This document shows, piece after piece, positions 36,843-49,053 of a stretch of 64,000 bases of DNA (position 1 is the first letter of the stretch; each line of letters opens with the position of its first letter). The stretch comes from Isoetes taiwanensis (lineage: Eukaryota; Streptophyta; Lycopodiopsida; Isoetales; Isoetaceae): contig JAJEKV010000053.1 in NCBI GenBank assembly GCA_021234155.1, positions 2,296,164-2,360,163 of the forward strand, in the 5' to 3' direction. A program made the position numbers and the translations under genes. Under the pieces are notes generated by a model. The model was given only the letters and a program-made list of their open reading frames with translations. It searched no databases and was not told the DNA's origin.

Positions 36843-37280
36843 ATGAAGCTCTCGCATCGGGCGGTTAGGCTGAAGCTTCTGCATCGGCAATTACACAAAG
36901 GCATCGACAATTGCAATTTCAAGCTTGCTCCAAGGTGGGCTGGACAATTCAGGATAACCAAAAGAGTAGGTAACCAATCCTATAAGTTGGACCTGCCAGC
37001 ACACTTAAAGATCCATAGTGTTTTCGAGGTAAGTCTCCTAAAGAAACACATTCTAATCCGGAGGAAATGCTTGGAGAGACCAAAGTTCTTGCGGAAACAA
37101 TGGGCGATCACCTTGAGATTGTTCGAGGTTCTTCTTGTCAGGATCCTATAAGAAGACAAGAAGATCTCAATCCTCAATACCCGATGAAAGAGACACTTAC
37201 AAGTGGAAGGCGCTTCGTGGGCACTACAAATAGATCTTGAGAAGCGGTACCGCAACTCATGGAGCAATGCAATGGTCGGC
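36843..37280 (+). pseudogene. gypsy integrase C-terminal domain, chromodomain-like tail
   Basis: The plus-strand frame from 36,843 contains KLAPRWAGQFRITKRVGN and then YKLDLPAHLKIHSVFEVSLL. This is the diagnostic C-terminal segment of Ty3/gypsy integrases just before the end of pol. Downstream, after a frame change, fragments near 37,140-37,270 resemble the end of a chromodomain-type tail, but this is weak. The rest of integrase is not detectable upstream. The fragment gives the element's orientation and superfamily. Confidence 0.75.
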
Positions 37281-38218
37281 TCGTCATCGGTAATGTCGAC
37301 ATCGACACCCAAGAAATCGGCTCGGGCATGTCGATTTGGGTTTAGATTAAATTTCATGTGTAGCTAAGATTAATCTCGCATCGGCCTATGCTAGGTATGG
37401 GTTGCATGCGTTGTTACCGATGATGAGACCACTACGGTGATCTCTAGGACGTGGTGTAATGTCATTGTAGGCATGACCGCGGTTTTGCTTGCACGAGTTG
37501 GGAGGTAGATTAGAAGGTCTACTTCTGTCCCACGGAAGTAGACGACCTCGAGAGATAAGAGGTCATTCAGGAATGCATGATAGGAAAAGCACCTCTAGTC
37601 AATGCCTACGGGGAGGGCCCTTCATGCCCCATATCTGGGAAGGACCCTATCTCCCCCCGTTGGCCAACTACAGGTGTAGGCATGAGTGGCATATAGGCAT
37701 GATAGGGCGCTGTCTCCACGGCCATGATGGAAGAAACATAATCTTCCTATGCCGGGAGATATGCCTTGCATCCATATAATTGTATTTAATGGGTGGTTCC
37801 CTAACAACCAATATCTATAATAATTAAATGTATGCTAGCGTAGTGTGGACCTGCATGCCAATAGGGGAGTCTACGGGAGGAAGGTCACACTGCAAAGACT
37901 TGCAACACATAATTTTGTCACGATGTGTTGTAAGGAAACGATGTGGAACCTTAAGTAGGAAATTTAGGAACTATGTTAATAATAATGATGGTGTAAGCTA
38001 TAAAATTTTGTGAATAATAATAGATGATAAAGTAAGAGGGTGAAAGACTCCCTTACCATAGTATGATATTAAACAAGGATGTGTTATAGAAATTAAAACT
38101 TAAATATTACCTTGGGGTAATTTTGCTATACATCCTATGTGTATTAAATGTGATTGCGGGATATCACGGGTTTCCAAGGTGGGGGAGGCGGCGTGATCTT
38201 TGAGGGCGACATCAAGTC
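37281..38218 (+). other. gypsy 3' untranslated region
   Basis: Between the integrase tail and the polypurine tract. Short ORFs only. No antisense gene or extra domain is recognised. Confidence 0.5.
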
Positions 38219-38231
38219 AAGGTGGGGAGAA
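38219..38231 (+). promoter_or_regulatory. polypurine tract (plus-strand primer)
   Basis: AAGGTGGGGAGAA lies immediately upstream of the 3' LTR start TGTGG. Apart from one T it is purine, and it is in the required position for plus-strand DNA priming. Confidence 0.85.
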
Positions 38232-39833
38232 TGTGGCGTTCCAACATAATATAACCCGAATCGTTATATTATATTGCCACCCGTCACCCGTACATGTCAC
38301 GGATGACATGTACTTTGCCGAAGGCGATAGGGTTTGCACCTAGGGGCAAGGGTTGCACCTAGGGGCAACATTGAATGTTGTGCATGTTAAATAAACATAC
38401 ACAATTAATAACCCCATGGACCCCATTGCCAAATGGCTAAATCCCATTTGGCCAATATCTAACCTAACCCTAAGGGTTTCTATAAAAGGGCTTTCCCCTT
38501 AAACCCTAAACCTTTCTTCTCTTTGCATTTTAGGGTTTTCCTAGAGCTCCTTTCCTCTCGAAGTTCGGGGTTCTCTTGAGCCATTTCGGCCAAGTATGGA
38601 CTTCAATCCGCATTCTTGAGCTCGGAAAGCCGGTTTGCACTGTGATTATCGATTAGCAGCCATCTTCAACAAGATCGGGAGCATGGGCCTTTCGAGGGTC
38701 GGGAGCGGGTCAAGGAGCAGGTATCTAGTTGTTCATTGTGCAAAGCCGTCTTTGGACAAGGCAATAGGCTGGTTTAGTATGTTAGATCAACTCTAGAGGC
38801 CTTATAGATCCCGGAGATCATAAGCCCTAACTAAGGAACCTAACTCTGTTGTTTAGGTAGATAGATTAGATGATATTCTCTATTTCAGTTACGTGATGTT
38901 GTATGTATTTCACTCTGTGATCTCCATGTATTGGGAAGGGGGTAGAGACCTAAAGGCGTGTAGCGAGATGATCCTAGGTAGCACCACTAGTTCCCAATTA
39001 TATCTTGACCGTGCCGGAGCCCACCGGGCCGGGGTGAAGGGGCTAGGCAGGTTGATAAGGAGGAACTTGTCTCATCACCTGGTTGACCCCTCTCGTAGTA
39101 AGGCCTATCGGGGTCTCCTGCGGGCTAGGCTTAATGGCTTGTCGCTGGCGTGTGGGCAAGGCATGAGCTTCGACACTTCGTGGGGTGGTGGATATGACCT
39201 TCCAGTGAGTTCAAATTCGAATCTGAGGCGGTGGCCCTCTAGCCGCTTTGTGATGAGCATGGATGCCTGCGGAGGAGAGGCAACTCTCTTCCTGCCTCAT
39301 CGGGGGCTGGGAGATGCAACCCGATGGTAGTAGCCCCTCTCGGCTATTCACCCGGCGAGGCTACGGTCAAGTCCCAATACTTTTCAGCCTACTACGCAAA
39401 GTGTGCATGGGAGGGGATGATGGAGTGGACTACCCTAAGCCATGTTCTATGCCCGACCAAATCCATTGCCATGAATTACATGCGCAATGAACTCACGGAG
39501 ACCCTAGCCGTCATCATCCCCTTGAGTCCGAGCCCCGGGTAGGATCTCCCCTTGTTATTGTTGCTATGAAGGTATTGTTATCTCTGTGATATTGCTATCT
39601 CTATGGTGATTGTATTTGTTTACTGTTAGTTGTGCTCACGTTTGTTTATTCACGCTTCCGCAGATAGGTCGACCCGATGGAAGACGGGTGAATGACACAT
39701 CCATTCTTCCCTTGCTGGCTCATCCCGATGGGAGTGGAGTCAGGTGGATGGCCCCTGTCAGTGTAGCTGCCAGGGGGAATGCTCCTCCTTCGAATACGAT
39801 GTGGGCATCGTATAAGGAGTAGGGGACGTCACA
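38232..39833 (+). repeat. 3' LTR
   Basis: 1,602 bp, collinear with the 5' LTR at 28,006-29,595. It ends ACGTCACA directly before the GTATG target duplication. Differences from the 5' LTR cluster at CG-containing sites and homopolymer lengths. Confidence 0.93.
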
Positions 39834-39838
39834 GTATG
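39834..39838 (+). repeat. 5-bp target-site duplication, right
   Basis: GTATG, identical to 28,001-28,005. Confidence 0.92.
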
Positions 39839-40150
39839 TATCTGAACTATTGAGCTATTGTTATTGTTTTAAATTTTAAAAATTTATAACTGAATTGAAC
39901 ATATTGGGAGGGAGGGGTGCATTTCATCTTTGAATCATTGCGCATGTTTAATATGGTCTTCATGGCATCTCGTTACACAAGAAGTTCGTTTCATTGCATT
40001 GTTGCTAGGGAGAGAGGACTGCAAATCTAAACTATTGAGAGCGAGAGATAAAGTGTTGTGAATGTTTAAATCTTACAATTGAATTGAACTTATGAAGGGA
40101 GGGATGCATTTTGACTTTGAAACATTGCCAATATTTAATGTAGTGCACAT
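39839..40150 (+). repeat. ~190 bp tandem repeat interrupted by the gypsy insertion
   Basis: If the gypsy element is removed, 27,969-28,005 plus 39,839-39,988 forms one unit and 39,989-40,150 a second. Both contain TTTCATTG(N)ATTGTTGCTAG, then AACTATTGAG, then TTGAATTGAAC and a GGGAGGG...TGCATTT stretch. The units are moderately diverged, so the tandem repeat is older than the retrotransposon insertion. Confidence 0.7.
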
Positions 40151-41758
40151 GGATTCGTAGTTATTACTGTATGACATGCAAGAAAGTAGCTGAAGGAGAT
40201 GTGTAGTTAACGTAGACATAGGTCCAAAAATTATTACATTGCATGTAATGTCGGTTGTATTGAGGTGGCATATACATCTAAGAAATGCAAAACAACCATG
40301 TTCTATGTGTTGACCCTAATCATTGTGCATATGTTGTTGCAAGTAAATTATGTTCCCCATTCTTTGTGTTCTATACGCATATAGGACCCAATGAATGTAT
40401 TCCAAAAGCATCATCTGTTTAGAGAATTCCAGGCATTTGCAGAGATGAGAAATTTTGCAATCCATTTGTCTGTCTGTTTTGTCTCCTTTTAGCAGCAAAT
40501 GGGATACAATTATGTAAGCGATTACAACTTAGGATGATCAGCTCAACATAGTTAGACATTGCTAGCTAATAAGTAATGGCATGAGATCAAGGGCAACTAA
40601 ATTGATATTGATGCGCATGGTTGTCGGGACTATTTAATGCTTGGGAGGATTGCTTATAAGGATTTGCAATATAAAACACATTATAGATAGAACAATGTAA
40701 GTGTGCGATGACAGAATGAGAAAATCCCAATATGCCTGAAGACGTAGATTGTTAGAGAACAACATGAAGATTTGTAGATTTGTTATGTACGTGTCTTATC
40801 AACACATGCAATTGTTTCCCTATTAGAGGAAGAAATCTAGATGAAAGAGAACATATCTACAAAAAGCAAGAAGAGCATACAGATATGTAGTGTATAAATC
40901 ATCTGTATGAAATGTTTTGCCTGAGCTCTAAGAATGTATTGCGCCTAGGGATTTTGATCACATTGTTGAAGAGCAAAAAATTGTTGTGAAGTGCAAAAGG
41001 TAATCTTAAACCGAAAATATTGCATGCATGTGGTGAAGTTAGAACAACTGTCTTTATTTCCTCAAGGTGCATATATCTATAAGAATCTATTGCTAGCTTG
41101 AGAAAACATTGTTAAATGACATTACAATTTGGGCATCCAGTAAACAATTGCCAATAATAGACGGTAAGACTTGGGTGACCATGCAAATGTTGTAGGATAA
41201 TTGAAGTTGCTAAATACATGTAAGCTATAATCATGAAGAGTTCAATTCCGTCAGCATGAATGATACTGTATCAACAATATTGCTACAGAGCTTCATTGAG
41301 GTAAATAAGAAACTGTTGTGTGTGCAAAGGCATAAGTAACTCTCAGGTGAAATAAAAATAATAGACATGAAATAGGAAAGGCTTCTATGGGGCAATTGCT
41401 TTGGTTGAGCCCTAAAACATGACCAATCCAAACAGTGCCTGTGGAAGATGTCCATGATGGCTTCTATTCACCTATTGCCATGAACTTGGTAGGGGTTTCC
41501 CAAGAAACACAAGCATGTTCAGATTTCTTTCTAGCCAAGCAAACTGTTCCAGAAAGATGTTTTGATGAAGACTGTGGTATTCAGGCCCTCAGATTGCTAC
41601 TTTCATATATGGCTTGCAACCTAAGAGCCTTGCATGGAAGTGCATTCATTGCATTGAGCTTGGGATTTCCAATAACAATATACTTATGTTACAGGCAAAT
41701 GGTGGCCTGCCAAAACTGTTCCTTTAGTGTACATCAGCTTCGCCCATTTTCCTTTTAG
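40151..41758. other. intergenic or intronic sequence
   Basis: AT-rich. The longest open frame (41,435-41,758, plus) has no recognised domain and ends at the acceptor of a putative exon. No other structure is seen. Confidence 0.4.
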
Positions 41759-42698
41759 GAAGATGAGATAGGGCGCTGGTACATTTGTACAGATCAACTT
41801 AAATATCATCTTGATGGTGGAAGCATGCTGCCTTTGCATCATAGTCCCCATGGCAATGGCTACCGCGCTCAGATACAGGTAATTAGATAGAGATGGAGAA
41901 TAAGACTAACAAACAACCTCTAAGCATCTAGAACCGCTCCATAATTTTACGCCAATGAGGCACAGATAATTTTATCACCAAGCAGGCCTGATGCAGTTGT
42001 GTAGTATTTTTGCATTATAATTATGCTCATCACATGACAGGATACTCATATTCTGGTTAACACTTTTGGTGACTACTTGCCTGAAACAAAGTTGCCATGG
42101 TTTCATCTTAAGGAATTTAGACTGCCTTTAAAGTGGAGTTCCGTAACATAACGGTTTGTCCACGGGAAAAGATGTAGGAAGGCAATGTGCAAGGCAATGA
42201 CAAAATGCACTTCATGTAATGTTAATTTATAAGTTGCCAAGTTATAAAACGATCCCAATTTTGCTATTGATGAACCCTTTGAATTTCTATTCAAGCTAAA
42301 ATGCGCCCATTCTTGTACATTTTAGCGTGGATCATCATATGTGTGTGCTCTATACGGGATCAGAAGCTTGGAGTTGAGCATTGGATATGAGGTAGTTGAC
42401 GAATGACGTTCCTAGCTTGTAGATGATCAAGTAGCTAGTATGGTTTTAAATATCATTCTGATTCAGAAAAAACATCTTACCCTGATTAACTTTGCAGGTA
42501 TACAAAGGCCTATGCAAGCTCAACCTTTACAAATGAAAGGTACGTATAATTCCCTAATTTCTTTGGATCAATTTATATGGAGTTTTAATCTAACAAGTAG
42601 ATGATATGTTAATGTTACAGAGTTCTGGTCACAAAGTTCCTGACTACGATGGATTCAAGAAAAACCTTTATGACATTCTCAATCATTATCATCGTTGA
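41759..42698 (+). other. possible exons of an unidentified plus-strand gene
   Basis: Three or four short open blocks are bounded by good splice signals. Block 41,759-41,878 (after CCTTTTAG, before GTAATT) encodes GRWYICTDQLKYHLDGG. Block 42,041-~42,151 encodes DTHILVNTFGDYLPETKLP in the same phase. Block 42,498-42,539 lies between TTTGCAG and GTACGT. Block 42,621-42,698 ends in a stop. The first two blocks join in frame across the intron, which is the main support. I do not recognise the protein, and the last blocks can be read in more than one frame. Confidence 0.33.
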
Positions 42699-44728
42699 AG
42701 GTCTTATCTATTATTGGAACCAAAAAACTGCCCAATGAAGTTGGATTCTTTAGACTTCTACGTATTTCCTAGCCTTGCACTTTAGTTATTTTAAGAACTC
42801 GTATCCAGGAAACAGTGGATCTACCGAAGTTCATGTGGATACAGGAAATTTGGCTATCTCTAATGCTACTGGAAAGTAGAATCTTACTTAAAAGGTAGTG
42901 ATACTCATTATCCAGATATTACCCAATTGGTCTACAAAATTACCAAATCACTAACCTTTTGAAATATAGAAATCGGCTTTGAAGTAGATTGGTTGAAATG
43001 ACCTGTCCAGTGCCCAAAACTTGCATTTGGCTATGATCATTCAATATATTTGCTTAAAAAGATGCAAAAAATGTTACCAAATGCTGAGCAGATCCGTTAA
43101 AAGCTTTCAAATCCACTTCGAGAAGCGTTAAAGGGTTTAACAAATTTCGGACACGAAGCATTAAGGGTTGAACCAACCCTAACCAATGTGGGGTTTTGCA
43201 AATTGTTAAGTTTTGACGTAACAAAACTGTATACGGGGGTTTTGGTTAAAATAAACGGGTTAAGTTTTAGTTATATCGGTTACCTTAAACAATAATTTAA
43301 CCATAGTTTAAATATATTTCAGTTAATCAATCTTGTTAATTTGAGATTTTCTGGTTTAGTGAAAAACGTTTTTGGTTCTTTTTAAGGTGATTTCCTATGA
43401 TTATTGGTGTTTTCGAGGCCGAAAAATGTTTCCGTGCTTCCAATAATCGAGACAAGTCCTTTTTATTATTTCGACCAGGAGTTGACTGTTTATAGATTCG
43501 TGGGCATCCGGCTGGCTCCACGATTGCAAATTGCAAGGTGTCAAATTGATTCCCATTTTTCATGCAATCTGAAGCTTCTCGCCGGATAGATTTTAGCTGT
43601 TGATCCTTTGCCTTATATTCCCATCACTTTCATTTTTGCTCTTCTGTGCTCTATATTCCCCTGTTGCAAGCATGAAAATCGAACTGTTTCTTCCTTCTTT
43701 GCATGCTAGTTATAAAAAAACTACAATATTGAAGCTTTTATGTTAGGTTATTTTGCCAAGAAGCTTATGGTATGAAGCATGCATGGCGGATCAGGATTGC
43801 TTCAGGTAAGGGCTTGCCCGTTAGCGACATTAAGTGGGTGCTATATCCATCAAGGGTCCTGGCCGGAAAGTCAAGCTGAATAAAATTCAGACCCAGATAG
43901 TAGGTTATGGATCTAGCAAAGCTGCTTTTTGCCACAACCAGGATTTCTTCATCTGCAAGCAACACAGTGTTTGCATCCGCCGGACATGTCGGCAATGCTA
44001 GTCAGCTTGAGTTCGTTCCTCAGGCGGATCTAGAACTATCAAAACAGCATCTATGAGTGGGTTTTTGCTCCTCCTTTTCTGTTTTCAAGTAATTGATTTT
44101 GTGCATCATAGCTCAATCACAATCGCTTCTGTTGGTCAGAACTTTGCCTGTATGCTGCCATAGAGACGGAGGCAAAAATTATCTAAGAAGGTTGCACATG
44201 CATTGAATCCTGCTTCACCGACCTCTTATCTCTGAGCTCTTCTTGGTAAGGCTATTCACTAGCCATTCATCTTATCTCTGAGCTCTTCTTGATAAGGCTA
44301 TTCACTAGCCATTCATGTAAATACCTCGCTATTATGAACTGTAAATATCTTGCTATGGCAGACAAGAATGAGAACCAGAAGACGGAATGGAAGCAGTAGC
44401 CGCCATAGTCAAAGAAGAAGATTTTTTAGGATGCTCAGAACAGGGCCATCAAAGCCCTTTTTTTTCATTTTTCATCTTTTTCCTTTAAAGCCCCTATTTT
44501 TTCGTTCTTGGAAAAACGTGGCAGTTTTAGAACAAAGCATCAACTCTGAATATTCCAAAAACATCTTGCTCATAATGTTTATACTGTTAAGAAAAACAGT
44601 TCGTCATGTCCCTTTTTCTTTCCTTGCTCTATCTCTCATCGATCTTTCATTCTATTCTATATGAACCATTTAGTTAATGGTGCTCTCATAGTGCCCTCGT
44701 AGTTATAAAATTGTGCTATAGCTATTTA
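42699..44728. other. spacer without a recognisable gene
   Basis: Short ORFs on both strands near 43,400-44,050 lack recognised motifs and overlap each other. A 46-bp tandem duplication is annotated separately. Confidence 0.4.
44225..44316 (+). repeat. 46-bp direct tandem repeat
   Basis: Two adjacent units, period 46, each starting CTTATCTCTGAGCTCTTCTT and ending AGCCATTCAT, with one base difference. Confidence 0.92.
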
Positions 44729-44930
44729 CTAGTAAACGGGTGCCCGGCATTGCCGGGCTAATGTCGGGCATGTGTTTTTACTCGGCCTTTAACGCCCTAG
44801 TAAATGTGTCCCTGGGCTAATGTCATGGCATGTGTTTTTACTCGGCCTCGAACGTCAATATGGGAAACTTCGACGTTATTTGCTTTTGTAATCATTTTCG
44901 TTATTGAAGTCTGATGACAGTGAGCATATG
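44729..44930 (+). repeat. left terminal inverted repeat, with 68-bp internal duplication
   Basis: The terminal ~68 bp is repeated in tandem: a second unit starting CTAGTAAATGTGTCCC begins at 44,797 and lacks half of the hairpin. Because CTAGTAAA recurs in the second unit, it belongs to the element and not to a target duplication. Confidence 0.8.
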
Positions 44931-45514
44931 CGTTCCTGGATTTCAATAGAGAAAACAATGCTTTATACGGAATGTGGGGGACATTTACTACTATCTTTAG
45001 AGACAAAAATTTGGAAAGACAAATCCAAAATTGATGCTGAAATGTCATTCTTAAAAGTGGTTTACATCAATAAAAAATAAGTACAAAAATATAAAACACA
45101 AAATCTTGTCTTGACTCATTCATGTATTTTAGTTCATGATGGAACTCTAAATATACATCTGGGTGTAAATTTGATATTGGTACCAAAAAACAGCACCGTC
45201 CGGACACTTGCTTTAAGTGCTGAAAGTGCTTTTTATTCGATCTTCATTAGTATAACAGATTTTGAGGTAGTTATTCCTCGAAATAGCAATCATCCTCCGA
45301 GGAAGCCGGGATCGATGACATGGATTGATTCCTTGGCGAATTTGGAATTCGATCATACCAAATGCCGAAATTTCTTCCGAGATTTCTTGTTTGGGGAAAT
45401 TGGTCTCGGCTTCTTGCAAGAATTCTTCATTTTTCGTGAAGAACAAGCTTACACTAATCATCGCCAATTGCAATTTCGACAAATTGCAATTGCAATTCCT
45501 TTTCATATCAATTG

Positions 45515-45780
45515 ATGGCAAGTTCTCCCAAAACGCTTGAAGCCGCTAAACGGAGAATTTATTTTGGAGCTAGATGCCATGAGAAAAAAGAGAAGCCGGA
45601 AGAGAATTCGAGAATTGGAGAAGGAGAATATTGCGCTGCGGTAAAAAATAAAAAGAGCCGCTTCTTTGAGTCATAGAAGACAACAGAACTTTCGAAAAGA
45701 GTTGGAGAATTCCTTTTTCCATATTGTAAGGAATTGTGCCGATGATAATTCTAAAGGATTAGTAGTTCGAGTTTTATAAA
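45515..45780 (+). CDS. coiled-coil ORF, possible 5' exon of the transposase-like gene
   Basis: The ATG at 45,515 starts MASSPKTLEAAKRRIY. After one frame change, a strongly basic coiled-coil segment follows (RKKRSRKRIRELEKENIALR), then RRQQNFRKELENSFFHIV, up to about 45,778. The heptad-like Leu/Ile pattern and Arg/Lys density suggest a DNA-binding or dimerising N-terminal region. It lies on the same strand as, and 0.7-1.3 kb upstream of, the zinc-binding and catalytic blocks. Attribution to the same gene is inference. Confidence 0.35.
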
Positions 45781-46458
45781 AGAATCAAACACTTACCACA
45801 TGTAACTCTAGCGCATCCAAAGGAGTTAAATGTGATGAAAGACGTGATTTCCAATGTTAGGGGAACTATGCAGTTCAAAAATTTCAAAGAAATAATCGAT
45901 GTACTCATAGCTAGAAGTCCACACTCCAAATGACAGTTTCAACAGCTTAAAGGGATTAATCGAGTGCATTTTCAAGGCTTCTTTCCATTCCCAGAAAAAA
46001 AACAGAACCCAAGCATTTAGAAGAAGAATATGTGCCGAAGTTTGATGCCGGGTCCATGGTCAATGCATGCAAGGAAGAAGAGATCTGATGCTCTTTCCAA
46101 AGAGATAGCTGCTCAAAGTTTTGGGATGAAAATACTGGTTTCACCCTTATAAGAAACATGTTAGAAAACATGTTACCGAAAAGTGGTGAAAGAATTGATC
46201 ATCCAATACACTTGCTAGAAGTTACATACGTATGTTTTGATTTTTTTTTTGTTACTAATATGCCTATTCAGTTAGAACTAGTTTCCCAATTCTAGAAAAC
46301 GAGACCTAAGGCCTCAAGCTTGCCACAATCAATGTTTAGTCCAGAATTGACATTATTATTGACAAAAGATAGCATTTGAGTCAATCTTTTTGTTTTAACA
46401 TGCTTGTCTAGTTTCGTAATTTTGACATTATTATCGTGATCTGAATTCTCTTTTCTTT

Positions 46459-46830
46459 TTGTTCGGGCCAGCTTTTACCTTGCTTTTCAAAAGGAACATG
46501 CTGATTTTGAAGATATCCCGCCAGACTTTTGAGAGGTTGAAACCAAGCTATATCGAAGCTTCAAGAAAGAGAAACCCGCTGCTGCCAATACCATCTCGTG
46601 ATCTTGAATTTGCCATGCAAGCAATAAATAAAATGAGGACTGATCTATATGGTGTACACAAAGATTGCAAGTGTAAGTGCGTAATTTGTGGGTCAGTCCA
46701 ACATAAGTTTAAAAAGAACACACCATCAAATCCACTAGTGAATATTGGAGACGATTGTGTTTCAAAGGATGAGAATGAAGAATGGTACAAGCATGCATGT
46801 CTAATGCAGACGGTACTAAGTGTGGTTTGA
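46459..46830 (+). CDS. zinc-binding block of the transposase-like gene
   Basis: The plus-strand open frame contains RKRNPLLPIPSRDLEFAMQA and then CKCKCVICGSVQHKFKKN, where closely spaced cysteines and a histidine suggest a zinc-binding fold. It continues with DENEEWYKHACLMQT. The block lies upstream of the catalytic-type motifs of the same strand. Introns or frameshifts separate it from the 47.1-48.9 kb region. The cysteine cluster precedes the DFAENY motif, as I recall for related transposon proteins. No specific name can be given. Confidence 0.4.
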   Translation: MFGPAFTLLFKRNMLILKISRQTFERLKPSYIEASRKRNPLLPIPSRDLEFAMQAINKMRTDLYGVHKDCKCKCVICGSVQHKFKKNTPSNPLVNIGDDCVSKDENEEWYKHACLMQTVLSVV

Positions 46831-47099
46831 AAAGGTAATGGCTCCTTTTCTATTTCCCCGCTTTGATTGTCTTTAATCTAATTTATTTGTTTGTCAAGCA
46901 AAGCCTACATGTCCTAGAGAGAAGGTTAAGAATAATAGGCAAGATGTTAATTGAAAAGTGTTTGAAAAGGTAAATGTAGTTTACATTCTCGCTCAATTTC
47001 ATGTTAGTGAAGCAAAAGAGGTCTCGCTTAAAGTCGCTCACTTTTGCAAAAGAAGAAGTTCAACAAAAAAAAAAGTCCGGGTAAGAAACCTCAAAAGGT

Positions 47100-48886
47100 T
47101 AGCAGATTGGCATACAAATCAGGTTCTCCTTTGAGTTCCATGAACATGCCACTAAAACTTTGAAGACCTTTGTTCCATATAACTACCGAAAGAACATTGG
47201 CAAGCCAAACAATTCAAGCAATGTTTGGCATCAATTCAAGAAGACACTATTGTGTCTCAGAATAGATTTTGCAGAGAATTATGGATTCAAAATTCAGCAA
47301 GAAGCTCAATCATGCCATTGGCATAACGACCACCAAGTTTCTATTCTGTGCACATCACTTACAGGAGAATGAGAAGATCGAGGCGTAAGAAAGACAAAAA
47401 GAAGGAAGAATATAATAAAGAGTCCAAAAGAAAAATGTTGCAAAAGAGAAAGGCAAGACTCCTTGAAAGGAATTGTGAAGGAGACTCATTTCTACATCAG
47501 TGATGACAAAACTCATGATACTGAGTTTGTTCAGCATTGTCTCCAAAATCATGCAGATTGGCTACAATCTATTGGAGTTAACTATAAAAACATGTTTTTG
47601 GAGTGATGGTTGTTCTCAAGATGTTTAAGTCTTCAAGACCATTTTACTTCCTTGGCGGTGTTTCACAATCGACTTGAAAAGGATATTATCCGAATTTGTT
47701 TGCTAGCTCATATGGGAAAGGTGAGCATGATGGTCTTGGAGTCGCCATCAAGAGGATTCTAACAAAGGAAACGTATGAAATATAATGGAAGGAAATTGCA
47801 ATGTGCAAAGGAGGTGGTTGCATTTCTTAGGTGGCACTTCAAAGAACAATCCTTCGATAATGACTTATCAAGGTAAAATTTGCTTATGTTTTTCTCAGAA
47901 CCCCTGTGGAAGCTTCAAGTGTCGCCAAAGACTTTAGCACATAAAGCACCTGTGTCTGAATTACTTCAAACAATAAATGGTTTGAACCTGCAAATATTGT
48001 TTGTAGCTATGGTTGTAATTTGCATATTACACACATTACAAGCAGGTTTCAGTTACTACTAAAGAATATTTGTTCATATTTTTACAAAAGTTCTTGTATA
48101 TATTTTTGACTATGTCAAGACTACAAGCACTTACAACACTTGGCACTTGTGCAGTATTTTTGGGACATTGAATCCTCAAAAATAGACGGATCGAACAGTT
48201 TGATTGTCATACTTTGAAGGGAACCACACAACTCCACCGCATAAGACCATGTGACAGGGGAGAACACTTTAAAGGTAGCTTATAGACCTCTTTTCTTACT
48301 TTTGTAAGAGTTGTGTTCAATTCCAATGGGACTTATGCAAAGACCAAACCACGTATTGGTGGTTGGGAAACTTGTGAACTAAAACCGGAAAGAGATTAAC
48401 TTCAGCTAATGATGCTAATAAAACAAGCAGATGAGGACTTGCGATAGAAGATGAACATGAAGAGGATGAAGAAGAAGAAGACTATGACATAACTAGTTCT
48501 ATGGTTGAGGTTGGAGATAACTTTGTCGCCAATGCGTAAGAAGGTAATGAAGAGGGAGTTGATTTTATGTCTTAAAAGTGCGAGGAAGCAAAAACACATT
48601 GCCGGAAGACTATGTAGATGGATGGGGAAATGTATTTGGGGTTGAATCATTTATTGTTTCGTGACATTATTATAAATGGTTGGGTGGTCTCAATTTGAGC
48701 TACTTGGATGACCAACCTGTGGCTAGTGTGTACAACCATCTAGTAAGATTAGCTAACTTTGAAATGATTGCAAATGAAGAGCATTGTGGATTGTATACTA
48801 TGTCTGAAGACACCTGCCAACAAATAATGTGTAACCTCCCAAACTCGGGTTGAAGTTACAAATCAAAAAACTGTATGCAAGAGATA
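47100..48886 (+). pseudogene. transposase-like protein (DFAENY / WSDG / GKGEHDG type)
   Basis: Frame-shifting plus-strand coding blocks match a large, repetitive plant and animal family of transposon-borne proteins in a consistent order. DFAENYGF...WHNDHQVSI is at 47,265-47,330, FVQHCLQNHADWLQS near 47,530, WSDGCSQ at 47,600-47,620, SSRPFYFLGG near 47,630, and YGKGEHDGLGVAIKRI at 47,711-47,758. CHTLKGT follows near 48,215. The C-terminal LDDQPVASVYNHLVRLANFE leads to a stop at 48,886. The Asp in DFAEN, the Asp in SDG and the acidic GKGEHDG loop are plausible RNase H-fold catalytic residues; that is inference. Several frame breaks are present. Confidence 0.6.
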
Positions 48887-49053
48887 ATGATTTAAAAACA
48901 TTCATACTAAGCATTGTAAACTGAAGATTTATATTTATATCAAAATTTGTACATCAAAATTGTGGCTTGTAAAGCCTCATGTATTGTGGCCTGTACATTT
49001 GCAATGAAAAATTACAAGCACTGACCTACATGTCAAGAAACTTTTGTACCTTT

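Larger units (their letters stand above)
28006..39833 (+). mobile_element. Ty3/gypsy LTR retrotransposon, 11.8 kb
   Basis: The element has complete ends: two direct ~1.6 kb LTRs starting TGTG and ending CACA, a primer-binding site, a polypurine tract and a perfect 5-bp target duplication. The integrase C-terminal fragment near 36,900-37,150 is on the plus strand and is gypsy-type. Protease, RT, RNase H and the integrase core are not recognisable in the ~8.6 kb interior. Either they are lost, giving a large non-autonomous derivative, or errors obscure them. The LTRs agree closely outside CG-rich patches, which suggests a fairly recent insertion. Confidence 0.93.

Noticed and set aside
44728..44733. 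ACTAGT at both ends of the 13 kb element as a 6-bp target-site duplication
   Set aside because: CTAGTAAA recurs in the inner tandem unit at 44,797, so it belongs to the element. ACTAGT is also its own reverse complement, so it cannot discriminate a TSD from a TIR.
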